A stretch of 64,000 nt of DNA, from NCBI RefSeq assembly GCF_000372725.1, contig NW_005199280.1:1-64000 (forward strand). The letters are read 5' to 3'. Both the position numbers and the translations under genes were made by a program. The first letter of the stretch is position 1. Every line of letters starts with the position of its first letter. Positions 56,474-64,000 of the stretch are shown piece by piece. The DNA comes from Emiliania huxleyi CCMP1516. Taxonomy: Eukaryota > Haptophyta > Isochrysidales > Noelaerhabdaceae. The notes under the pieces are model-generated. The model was not told the origin of the DNA. It ran no database searches and worked only from the letters and a program-made list of their open reading frames with translations.

Positions 56474-57520
56474 CACGCACGCTCGGTGACATCTCTTCAC
56501 CTTCACACTGGTCGAGTCATGGGTGATGCGAGGGCGCTCACTTAATTGATTAATTCACTCATTGAGTACCGTATTCCGGGTAATTATTAATCATCGGGCG
56601 GGGCGCGGCGCGCCGGCTGCGCGAGTCGGCGGCGCGGCGCATCGGCGGGCGGCGCGGAGCGGGGCGGCGCGACCATCTGTACTGAACGGTCCAGCTAGCT
56701 GGTCTTTGAGTCGGCGCAATGGTAGCGCCGCCCTCGACTCAAGGGGCTGCCTTCCACACGTCGCTGCTCAGGCCGGGGGAGGGGGGGAGACCTCCTGTTC
56801 CTCGCGGAACGGGAGCAGCCCCCTCCTTGCCCGGTCTGCGAAGCAGGGCGGTGGTCGTGCCATCTTCGCTTCAAAACGACCACGCCGCAATCGTCGCCGG
56901 CGCGCGACACGTTCCCGGAGGCCGGACTGTCCTGGTCGAGAGTGTGTGCCGCCAAGGCGGGGCTACTCGGGGTCAGTGCCGACGGGACGCGGCTCGTGAG
57001 ACGACTCCCGCGAAGGCACGGCTGGCATCCGTGGCGTGGGGCTCGCCTTCGAAAAGTCGGGCATGGCTCTCCCCGCAACTCTATCGCTAACACGCGCGCA
57101 CCACCGAGACTGTGGTGGGCGCGCTGCGGTCGCACGTCTACCTCCGTCATAGTGCCACGACGTGCGGCCTAGAATTAGCACACGCGCCTCTGCTGGCATA
57201 CACTCATACATTGGGTTGTCATCGCCTGTGAGTGCGAGATTAGGGCTAGCCGCAGGCAGCTAGCCTCTGAGGAGGGCGTCCATAGACACCTCACTAGACC
57301 CCACACACGGTCTCGTCCGTGCCTCGCCGGCCGGAGAGATTGCTGGAGGTAGAGCAAGCCTGCTCTAGCCTCGCATGTCACTTCCTGTCGTCTGTTGTGT
57401 CGTTGTGCCCTTGTTTGTACTCTTGGCACCGTGGAGTGCTGGGGGGGCGACAGGGAGGATATGGCCTTGAGTTATGTGTAAGCCGACTCAGGGTGTGTGG
57501 CAGCCCGCTGGCTGTGTGTC
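56474..57520. other. No supported gene
   Basis: A short AT-rich stretch (about 56545-56600, TTAATTGATTAATTC) stands out against the GC-rich background. The rest has only chance-like frames. Confidence 0.45.
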
Positions 57521-57650
57521 TTGTGAGCTTGTTTGTGTCTGTGTGTCGCTCGTGCGTGCCGTCATCATCTGTCCAGCGTCCACCCATACCGCGTTGGTGT
57601 CCAGTCCGAGCCTGGCTGTTCTTCACCTTTCTACCTACCTACCTACCCCT
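57521..57650 (+). repeat. Dispersed repeat R5, copy 2
   Basis: TGTGAGCTTGTTTGTGTCTG, GTCATCATCTGTCCAGCGTC, CCATACCGCGTTGGTGTCCA and CCGAGCCTGGCTGTTCTTCA recur in this order at 61558-61690. Confidence 0.9.
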
Positions 57651-57679
57651 CTGGCCATCCTTGACATGAGGCACGCAAC

Positions 57680-57725
57680 GACCGGCTTATCTCGCGCAGC
57701 ACGAAAGAATTTCAGCATGTGAGTT
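57680..57725 (-). repeat. Cassette end with AAATTCTTTCGTGC motif
   Basis: ACCGGCTTATCTCGCGCAGC / ACGAAAGAATTTCAGCATGT matches the flank directly before the GH16 start at 44620-44660. No recognised gene follows on that strand. Confidence 0.6.
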
Positions 57726-57732
57726 ATGTGAG

Positions 57733-57885
57733 TACCGAATAGGGTCGATTCCGCATGGTACGGGACCACCCCTCGATCGTCTCGCCCTCCCTCGCTGGTG
57801 TGCTCATTGGGGGGGGTCATAACAAACACGGTACAGGATCGAGGTGCACGCTGCCGAAGCAGTATCGTCCCCCCTCTCCCCGACG
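57733..57885 (+). repeat. Dispersed repeat R4, copy 2
   Basis: Near-identical to 11990-12145, same orientation. Confidence 0.85.
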
Positions 57886-58329
57886 GTGACGCCTGACGGC
57901 GGTGTGACCGATCGAGCTACAAGAGGAGCTTGTTCAGCAGGATCCGGGTTAGCCTGTGCACTGCAGCCTCACACTGGGCCTGAGATCACTCGACGCTTCC
58001 CGTCACCGTCTCGGATTTTATGTGGGGTCGAACGAATTTTACGAGCGAACTCCCTCGCCCGACACCGGGTATTGAGGCGACGGAGCCGCACGACCGGCTT
58101 AATCTCGCAGAAAAACCCGAAATTTTGAAAAAGAATTTTACGAGTTCAATGAACTCCTGAGCCGAACTGGGCACGGGACTGGCGCGCACTGGCACTAACA
58201 CAGGTACATCAAAAGAAGAAGAATTTTGCGAAGTGGGAATGAGGGGACGGGCCAGACGGGGAAGGAACCGAGTGTGTTCTGAAGCTGGTGTTTGTGGCAC
58301 GGCCCGCGGCTCCGCGGCTGAGCCCGCAC
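57886..58329. other. Repeat-rich interval with three motif copies
   Basis: Holds GAACGAATTTTACGAGCGAA (58030), AAAAAGAATTTTACGAG (58130) and GAAGAATTTTGCGAAG (58210), plus GGGACTGGCGCGCACTGGCA (58160-58180), all cassette pieces. No gene. Confidence 0.55.
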
Positions 58330-58470
58330 ACATGTCCTGCGACGTGAGCACGCTCGCTGGCAGCAGCGTTGCGGGATGCCATAATGGCCGTGGAACTGCA
58401 GCCCAGTTCCATACTCCAAAAGGCATTGCGATCGACCCTCTCGGAGACATTGTCGCGAGGGATCTCATCA
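58330..58470 (+). pseudogene. NHL-repeat fragment
   Basis: One frame reads CDVSTLAGSSVAGCHNGRGT, then AAQFHTPKGIAIDPLGDIVA, a complete single NHL propeller strand set as found in TRIM/NHL and serine/threonine-kinase-like proteins. Only one repeat is present and the sequence then meets the 3' end of RCC1 C on the other strand. A truncated gene piece. Confidence 0.6.
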
Positions 58471-59898
58471 CTGCCCCGGCGGCCACCCCTCGATCTTCTT
58501 GGGCAGCAGCTGGATTGACAGGTCCTCTCCGTGGCCTAGACAGCCGCTTTCGCCCTTGCCCCACGTGAAGACGGCGCCGTCAGTGGTGATAGCGATGCTG
58601 TGGCTGCTCGCAGCGAACACAGCGACGGTGCGCTGGGCAGCCAAGGCATCGATCTTCTTCGGCAGTAGCTGGTCCTGCTGATCGCCGTGGCCCAACAGGC
58701 CAAAGGCTCCAAAGCCCCAGCTCCGGACGGCGCCGTCGGCGGTGAGGGCGAGGCTGTGGTCCGGCCCAGCCGACACAGCGACGACGCGCCGGTCTGTCAA
58801 GGCCTCGACCTTCTTGGGCAGCAGCCGGTTCTGCGCGTCTCCGTGGCCCAACCGGCCATCACCTCCAAGGCCCCAGCTCCAGACTGCGCCGTCGGCAGTG
58901 AGGGCGAGGCTATGCCCGGCTCCAGCCGACACAGCGACGACCTGCCGCCCAGCCAAGGCCTCGATCTTCTTGGGCAGCAGCTGCATCTGCTCGTCGCCGT
59001 GGCCAAGCTTGCCCCAGCCTCCCTCGCCCCAGCTCCAGACGTCGCCGTCGGCGGCGAGGGCGAGGCTGTAATCAAATCCAGCCGACACAGCGAAGACGCG
59101 CCGCCCAACCAACGCCTCGACCTTCTTGGGCAGCAGCTGGTTCTGCTGGTCGCCGTGGCCCAACCGGCCAAAGGCTGCCCAGCCCCAGCTCCAGACGGCT
59201 CCGTCGGCAGTGATGGCGAGGCTGTGGCTGCTTCCAGGCGACACGGCGACGATGCGCTGGCCAGCCAAGCCCTCGATCTTCGTCGGCTGCAGCTGCTCCA
59301 GCTCGTCGCCGTGGCCCAACCGTCCCAAGTCTCCATTGCCCCAGCTCCAGACAGAGCCGCCGGCGGTGAGGGCGAGGCTGTGGAACTTTCCAGCCGACAC
59401 GCTCACAACGCGCTCGCCACCCAGCGTCGACGGGAGGCGGGTCGGCGTGTTAAGCCGCGTCACGCCCTCGCCGTGGCCGAGCAGGGCTGCAGAGTAGGAC
59501 GGCGGGGAGCCGCACGACGAGAGCCGCCCCTCACCGTCGATGAAGAGGCTGTGGGAGGAACCTGCCGCCGCCCTCGCCGGCGGGTTGGACTCGCACAGCA
59601 ACGCAGCGAAGCACAGCCACCGCACGGCGCAGCCCTCGCTCTCTGGTTGCGCCGGCAGCTCGTAGCCGCGCTCTTGCGCCCGCAAGCGGATGCCCTCCAC
59701 CGCAAGCGAGGCGTGGAAGAGGAGGGAGACGGCCGCGACGCGAGCGATGTCGACGGGGTCGCAGCGAGAGACGACGCGCCCGAGGAGGTCCGTGGGGAGG
59801 TCGAGGAGGTGGGCGGGCGGCGGCGTGCTCGGCGAGGGAGCGACGGTGGCGGAGGAGGCGAGGCGGCGCGAGCGGCGCCGGCGCGGTGGGGTGGACAT
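58468..59898 (-). CDS. F-box/RCC1-repeat protein C
   Basis: The 476-residue product starts at ATG 59898 (MSTPPRRRRSRRLASSATVA). The F-box lies at about 30-75 (LLDLPTDLLGRVVSRCDPVD). The acidic insert of A and B is replaced by a shorter PPSYSAALLGHGEG. Seven RCC1 blades follow (HSLALTADGAVWSWGLGGDG, RLGHGDAQNRLLPKKVEALT) and the ending is KKIEGWPPGQ. It is clearly the most diverged of the three complete paralogues, and its ending matches the loose fragment at 20150-20310. The role is as for A: probable SCF ubiquitin-ligase receptor, by inference. Two AAATTCTTTT-like motifs and one cassette unit lie within 110 nt upstream. Confidence 0.85.
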   Translation of the reverse strand: MSTPPRRRRSRRLASSATVAPSPSTPPPAHLLDLPTDLLGRVVSRCDPVDIARVAAVSLLFHASLAVEGIRLRAQERGYELPAQPESEGCAVRWLCFAALLCESNPPARAAAGSSHSLFIDGEGRLSSCGSPPSYSAALLGHGEGVTRLNTPTRLPSTLGGERVVSVSAGKFHSLALTAGGSVWSWGNGDLGRLGHGDELEQLQPTKIEGLAGQRIVAVSPGSSHSLAITADGAVWSWGWAAFGRLGHGDQQNQLLPKKVEALVGRRVFAVSAGFDYSLALAADGDVWSWGEGGWGKLGHGDEQMQLLPKKIEALAGRQVVAVSAGAGHSLALTADGAVWSWGLGGDGRLGHGDAQNRLLPKKVEALTDRRVVAVSAGPDHSLALTADGAVRSWGFGAFGLLGHGDQQDQLLPKKIDALAAQRTVAVFAASSHSIAITTDGAVFTWGKGESGCLGHGEDLSIQLLPKKIEGWPPGQ

Positions 59899-60035
59899 CG
59901 CGAGAAAAGATTCACCCCGTAGAAAAAGAATTTCCTGCAACGTTAGGCCTTTTTTTCTCACGGGACTGGCGCGCACTGGCACTAACACAGGTGCACCAGA
60001 GAAAAAGAATTCAGGAACAATTTTACGAACCAGGC
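59899..60035 (-). promoter_or_regulatory. Cassette-type 5' flank of RCC1 C
   Basis: Minus strand: GAATTCTTTTTCTC, CTGTGTTAGTGCCAGTGCGC, GCCAGTCCCGTGAG, GGAAATTCTTTTTCTACGGG, GAATCTTTTCTCGCG, then the ATG. Same elements as at the other genes. Confidence 0.5.
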
Positions 60036-60086
60036 AGGTCCTTTATTTTTATCTTCGGACACGACAAGGGCGCGGACTGGCGGAGG

Positions 60087-60125
60087 TCAATAATAGTACT
60101 CACCACCTGCGCCTTGATGTGGCCA

Positions 60126-60195
<70 letters not shown>

Positions 60196-61440
60196 GGACC
60201 GCCGTACCCATGCATGTAGCCGTCCTCCTGCGGCACGGACGCGCCGGCGCCCGCCTCCTCGCATGTGACCGTGAACACGGCCGCCTCTGGCTCGCGGATG
60301 TCCAAGCTGATCTGCTCGCCATGCTGCAGCGCGTGCGTGCCGTCGAACCTGTGGAGAGCGGGTCACGTGGAAGGCGATGGGACTAGAGGAGCACAGGTGC
60401 CCTTGACCGGCTACGGAACGGCCTCGACTACTTCTCGACGCTTCGCTCACTCTCGACGATCTCTCCGCCACACGCGCCACACCTCCGCCACGTCTCCGCC
60501 ACGTCTCCGCCGCCCCACAGCCGGATCTCGGCGAGATCTCGGCGAATCTCGGCACCCGATGTCGTCGCCGAGCGGCCTCGCCTTCCGCAGCACCATCCAC
60601 GGAGCGGACTCGTGGGCGCGCCACAGGGTCGGAGGCCTGCGAGGTGGGAGGCAAGGTAAGGTGAGCGTCTCCACACACAACACGCGTAGCGGCAGAGGAG
60701 TGGGGGAACGGCACGTGCTTCGCAGCCTTGTTATCGAGAAGACGGTCCATCGCATGGCGCTGTGCGCTGGTCTGTGAGAGGTTGAGGTGCGAGCCCTGGA
60801 CGCCCTGGGGATGGGGGGAGACTACCTTCGCATCTAGGGGCGGCGCACTTGCCGATGGAGAGGAGCGTCGCGGCGCCGCCCTCCACGTGGACGACGCACT
60901 GCAGCCGCGACACGTACGGCGACGGGTCGGCCATGTCGAACCGCCCTGCGTGGACGCGTCACGGGGTCGATGCACAGGCATCGCCATATCTCAGAGGGGT
61001 GTCAAAGAGTCTCGGGCGCGCGCCTCAAAATGTCTCCGAGAGGTGTCCTCGGAAATGTGTCCCGCAAACGCATGGAGGTTGTGTGTCTCTGAGGTGGCTA
61101 TGTGCGCGCCCAGCGTCTGCTCCTCCCCAGCACAGAGCGGCATCGCGAGCGTGCATCCCGCGTACTCGTAGCGGATACCGGCGTGGGGCAGCACGCGCCA
61201 GACGAGCGAACTACTGTACGCAGAAGGAGGAACCTGCCACTGCGCCTCGCCGGTGTCGGCGTTATAGTAGTACGTTTCGCCGCTCGCCTGTCCGGTAGGC
61301 GAGACAAAAAATCATTCCTGGTGTCAGAAAACGGGAGAGGACAGGATCATCTGCTCGCCTCGTCGACGGCAGGGTACCAGTTGTTGTCTTGCGCGATGAG
61401 CTGGCACCGGTGTCGTGTCCGCAGAGACGCCGGACGTGTC
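60087..61440 (-). CDS. WW / FHA-like protein with polyglutamine, 3' end apparently lost
   Basis: Minus-strand exon pieces: LIAQDNNWYPAVDEAS near 61340-61400, a WW-like end (SGETYYYNADTGEAQWQVPP) starting at acceptor 61288, an exon 60945-60826 (FDMADPSPYVSRLQCVVHVE, then GGAATLLSIGKC) with the strand-turn pattern of FHA phosphopeptide-binding domains, an exon at about 60636-60560 (LWRAHESAPWMVLRKARPLG) and a last piece from about 60350 (ALQHGEQISLDIREPEAAVF) that continues into 22 glutamines. It ends at a GTGAGT donor near 60100 with cassette repeats beyond, so 3' exons are missing or displaced. Exon phases were not all reconciled. The link between exons one and two may use a GC-AG intron. Likely a phosphoprotein-binding adaptor. 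Confidence 0.4.
60129..60195. repeat. CTG/CAG trinucleotide repeat, about 22 units
   Basis: Uninterrupted units encode polyglutamine on the minus strand. Confidence 0.95.
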
Positions 61441-61557
61441 TAGACGGCAGGCTGCAGCGCAAAGGCCGACGCCGCGAGCCAGGTGCCGAGCATGCAAAAG
61501 ACTGAAACAAACGATCACCGGCGCAGCTCCTCTCTTCTTTCTTCAAGCATGCGTGTC

Positions 61558-61690
61558 TTGTGAGCTTGTGTGTGTCTGTGTCGCTCACGCGTGTCGTCAT
61601 CATCTGTCTCGCGTCCACACCCATACCGCGTTGGTGTCCACAGTGGTCCGAGCCTGACTGTTCTTCACCTTCGTCCCTACCTACCTGCCG
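61558..61690 (+). repeat. Dispersed repeat R5, copy 3
   Basis: Matches 57521-57650 with a few differences, same orientation. Confidence 0.9.
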
Positions 61691-61747
61691 ACCTAGCTGC
61701 CTCTTTGCGCCGCTGGGGCGGGGACGCGACCGATACTTTCTCCTTTA

Positions 61748-61893
61748 ATAAAAGAAAGAAAGAAAGAAAACAGACACGCCAAACGAGGGATGGGACGAGG
61801 ACAGGGTCCCCACCTGCACGAGCAGGATTTTGGAAGAACGATCAGGGGGACAGGTGGGGCTCTCCTGCTCCTGACAAGGGACACGACAGAGCA
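61748..61893 (+). repeat. AAAG tract plus repeat R7, copy 2
   Basis: AAAGAAAGAAAGAAAACAG, then GGACAGGGTCCCCACCTGCA to GGGACACGACAG, as at 31788-31945. Confidence 0.9.
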
Positions 61894-62122
61894 TAGTCCA
61901 TAGAGAGGTGTCAGTTTTATTAATTTCGTTCGCGCGGTTTAGCGACGGTTGTTTAGTTGTAAAGTTTAGGAAGAGCAAAGAAAATTGAAGAGAATAAGAT
62001 ATAAGTGGGCAAAGTACCTTGGCCCTGCGCCCCCAGCCCGAGGGCGCGCCTAGAAAAGGCCGCCCGCGCCCCTCTGCGCTCCGACTCAAACCTCTCCTTC
62101 CCGCTGCGGGGCCGAAGCGCGT

Positions 62123-62905
62123 CTACGAGATCTGGCCGCAGTCGGCGATCACCACCTTCTTGGCCGTCTGGCCCGACTGCGAGCCGACCGCCTCGATCGC
62201 CTTGACCACCTCCATGCCCTTGGTGACGGAGCCAAAGACGACGTGCTTGCCGTCGAGCCAGTCCGTCTTGACGGTGCAGAGGAAGAACTGGGAGCCGTTG
62301 GTGCCCGGGCCGGCGTTGGCCATCGAGAGGATGCCCGGGCCGGTGTGCTTGAGCTGGAAGTTCTCGTCGGCAAACTTGGCGCCGTAGATGGACTCGCCGC
62401 CGGTGCCGTTGCCCGCCGTGAAGTCGCCGCCCTGGCACATGAAGTTGGTGATGACGCGGTGGAAGGAGGAGCCCTTGAAGTGGAGCGGCTTGCCGCTCTT
62501 CCCCTGGCCCTTCTCGCCCGTGCAGAGCGCGCGGAAGTTCTCCGCCGTCTGCGGGGCGGCGGCGAAGGGAGCGGCGAGGGCAGCGGGGGTGAGAGGCGGT
62601 GAGGGAGGCGGAGAGAACGGCGGTGGGTGGAGGTGAGGCCCCTCGCACCTTTGGGACGACGTCGGCGCGGAGCGTCATCTCGATGCGGCCGGCCGGCGCG
62701 CCACCGATGGTCATATCCTGCGAGGGCGGGCAGAGTGCCGATGCGGACACCACACGGCGACATTTGTGTGTCGCGAGGCGAGGCTCGCGGAGGGGAGCTG
62801 GCGGCTGCTGCAGGCGGGTTGCATCGTCCGCAGGCCGTGCGGAGGGACGGCGTGCTGGCTGTGTGGGGTGCGAGGGCGCACGAAAAAGACGACGGGGTTC
62901 GACAT
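62123..62905 (-). CDS. Cyclophilin, peptidyl-prolyl cis-trans isomerase, three exons
   Basis: Exons 62905-62882, 62717-62649 and 62548-62123 join with GT-AG introns, all phase 0, into 172 residues, the normal length of cytosolic cyclophilin A. The order is [28 protein letters not shown] and [14 protein letters not shown] onward. All active-site residues are present: Arg62, Phe67, Met68 and Gln70 ([11 protein letters not shown]), Trp128 and His133 ([11 protein letters not shown]). It catalyses proline isomerisation in protein folding and should bind cyclosporin. There is no signal peptide, so a cytosolic site is likely. The first exon codes only eight residues. The frame is clean, and this is the best-conserved housekeeping gene in the window. 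Confidence 0.92.
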
Positions 62906-63427
62906 GATGACGAAGGAAGGATGTCGAGCCGCGAGCGCGCTGTGGGGGCAGTGGCCGAGGTGCCAGCCACGGGATGGGGTGGGGGCGGGGACCCACTGTT
63001 GTGTGTTAATTGAGCGAGAGTTGTTGTTGTTGTTGTGTGTGTGGCCGAGCTGTGTCGCTTCCTCCCCTCGGTAGGTCATGCCGCAGAAGCCCGTACCCCA
63101 CCCGGGTACGTTGTGTTGGACGCGTCTTGGCTCTTGGGCTCAACCAGGTTTTCCGGAAAACAAAAAGGAAAACAGAGGGTCCCCAGCACTTTGCGTTTCC
63201 GGAAATTTCCAGGGAAAACAGAGGGTGTTTGGTGTTCTGGAAACTCGCGAGTTTCCCTGAGTCTGAGAGCTGGTCTGGGTGGGGCAAAATCTGAGGCAAA
63301 ATTGAGGAAATCGACAAAATACCCAGGCGGTCGCAGGGTAATTTCCAGGTATACACGGGTTCTCCGCGAAATTCCCGGCATTTTGCCGATTTGGCCTAAA
63401 ATTTGGCTGATTTTGGGCTCTGGGCCG
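62906..63427. other. No supported gene
   Basis: Upstream flank of cyclophilin, then a less GC-rich stretch (63140-63420) with repeated GGGAAAACAGAGGGT units at about 63168 and 63212. No coding evidence. Confidence 0.5.
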
Positions 63428-64000
63428 GCGGGGGCCCCAGAGGGTGTCCATGCGGGGGGGAGATGGGGTCCCATGGCCCGCCGCAGGCGCCGATTTTTTG
63501 GGAGTTTTTTTCTTTTTTGCGCGAATTTTTACTTGTTTCAAAGGAATTCGCCGAACTTGCGGCCATGCTATCACGCCTTGCGACAGCCTGTCGGCGCAGC
63601 TGACCGTGCCATGATGCACAATTGATCACCTGCATAGCTCGCGGCCTTAGTATCAAGCATTCAGTGACGACCTGATCGTACGGCCAGTAGGAAGGTGTCC
63701 TTCCAGCGCGTCCACGCTGCTGACGCAATGCGCGTCACAAACTGCCTCGGATTGGCTGCTGGCACTCTCGAGGCTATGCCTACACAGCCTCGCGCGCATG
63801 GGCAGTCAAGAGGGACCACGCACCTTCTCAGGACAGCGCCGGTGCCTCTCTCTTGGACCGGCAAACTTGGTGGTATCGTGTCACCAATGTGGGACCAGTG
63901 CGGCATCGCGCCATCGACAGCTCTGAACTGCGCCTCACCACTGACCGGGAAGGCCGCCAAGTGGGCCAGCACAGGTCGCACATTGTGGCAGCAGTCAGCA
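63428..64000 (+). repeat. Dispersed repeat R3, copy 2, running off the window
   Basis: Matches 52337-52881 to the last base of the window, with about 35 bp inserted after GACAGCCTGTCGGCGC and smaller differences. The full repeat is therefore longer than seen here, or its boundary lies just outside. Confidence 0.9.

Noticed and set aside
54701-56545. Plus-strand ORF of 614 codons opposite the armadillo-HECT gene
   Set aside because: Periodic shadow of the armadillo repeats that also reads through the N gap; the minus strand shows the HECT domain.
1-64000. CRISPR array or bacterial operon
   Set aside because: No regularly spaced identical repeats with unique spacers; introns and domain types are eukaryotic.

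Overview
This window is nuclear DNA of a GC-rich eukaryote, most likely a unicellular alga; a haptophyte-like microalga is my best guess. The reasons are short GT-AG introns of about 60-160 nt (one candidate GC-AG), densely packed genes on both strands, long intron-poor Ala/Glu-rich reading frames, many F-box/RCC1/Kelch/ankyrin proteins, a laminarinase-type GH16 enzyme, and no bacterial operon structure. There are two 100-N assembly gaps (14156-14255 and 56374-56473). Only ATG starts were accepted.

Layout. 1-7.4 kb: low-complexity DNA, the end of a dienelactone-hydrolase-like gene, a secreted Cys-rich protein, a SUMO-like protein, a LINE reverse-transcriptase relic and a RanBP2-zinc-finger protein. 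7.8-14.3 kb: an MCU-regulator/CCDC90-type gene split into small exons, an F-box-like/Kelch gene, a double-RING protein and a gap inside an inverted repeat. 14.7-23.2 kb: two F-box/RCC1 paralogues separated by a repeat-encoded ORF, then an F-box-like/coiled-coil/zinc-finger protein. 23.9-30.7 kb: an ankyrin gene head to head with a large receptor gene that joins two Venus-flytrap ectodomains to a cytoplasmic TIR domain. 30.7-36.7 kb: mostly repeats, including a 760-bp foldback, plus a second Kelch gene, an AlkB-like fragment and a tRNA-like sequence. 36.7-47.9 kb: a MYND protein, an FBXO22-like gene (four exons solved exactly), a GH16 glucanase (two exons), an ABCC/RCC1 fragment chimera and a DUF4347-like protein predicted to be lipidated. 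48-52.9 kb: a coiled-coil gene and a truncated glycerol-3-phosphate dehydrogenase. 53.5-64 kb: an ARM-HECT ubiquitin ligase, a third RCC1 gene, a WW/FHA-like gene with polyglutamine, a cyclophilin (three exons solved exactly) and the second copy of a dispersed repeat longer than 540 bp.

Two themes link the genes. First, nearly half of the recognisable genes are ubiquitin/SUMO-type factors (F-box-Kelch x2, F-box-RCC1 x3, FBXO22-like, another F-box-like protein, double RING, ARM-HECT, SUMO-like). Second, many start codons are preceded by an AATTCTTT-like motif. In at least six unrelated genes this motif sits at the end of a dispersed cassette that carries the 3' coding end and 3' flank of the DUF4347-like gene. 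This looks like a promoter-bearing sequence that has been copied in front of genes. The most unusual single gene is the Venus-flytrap/TIR receptor.
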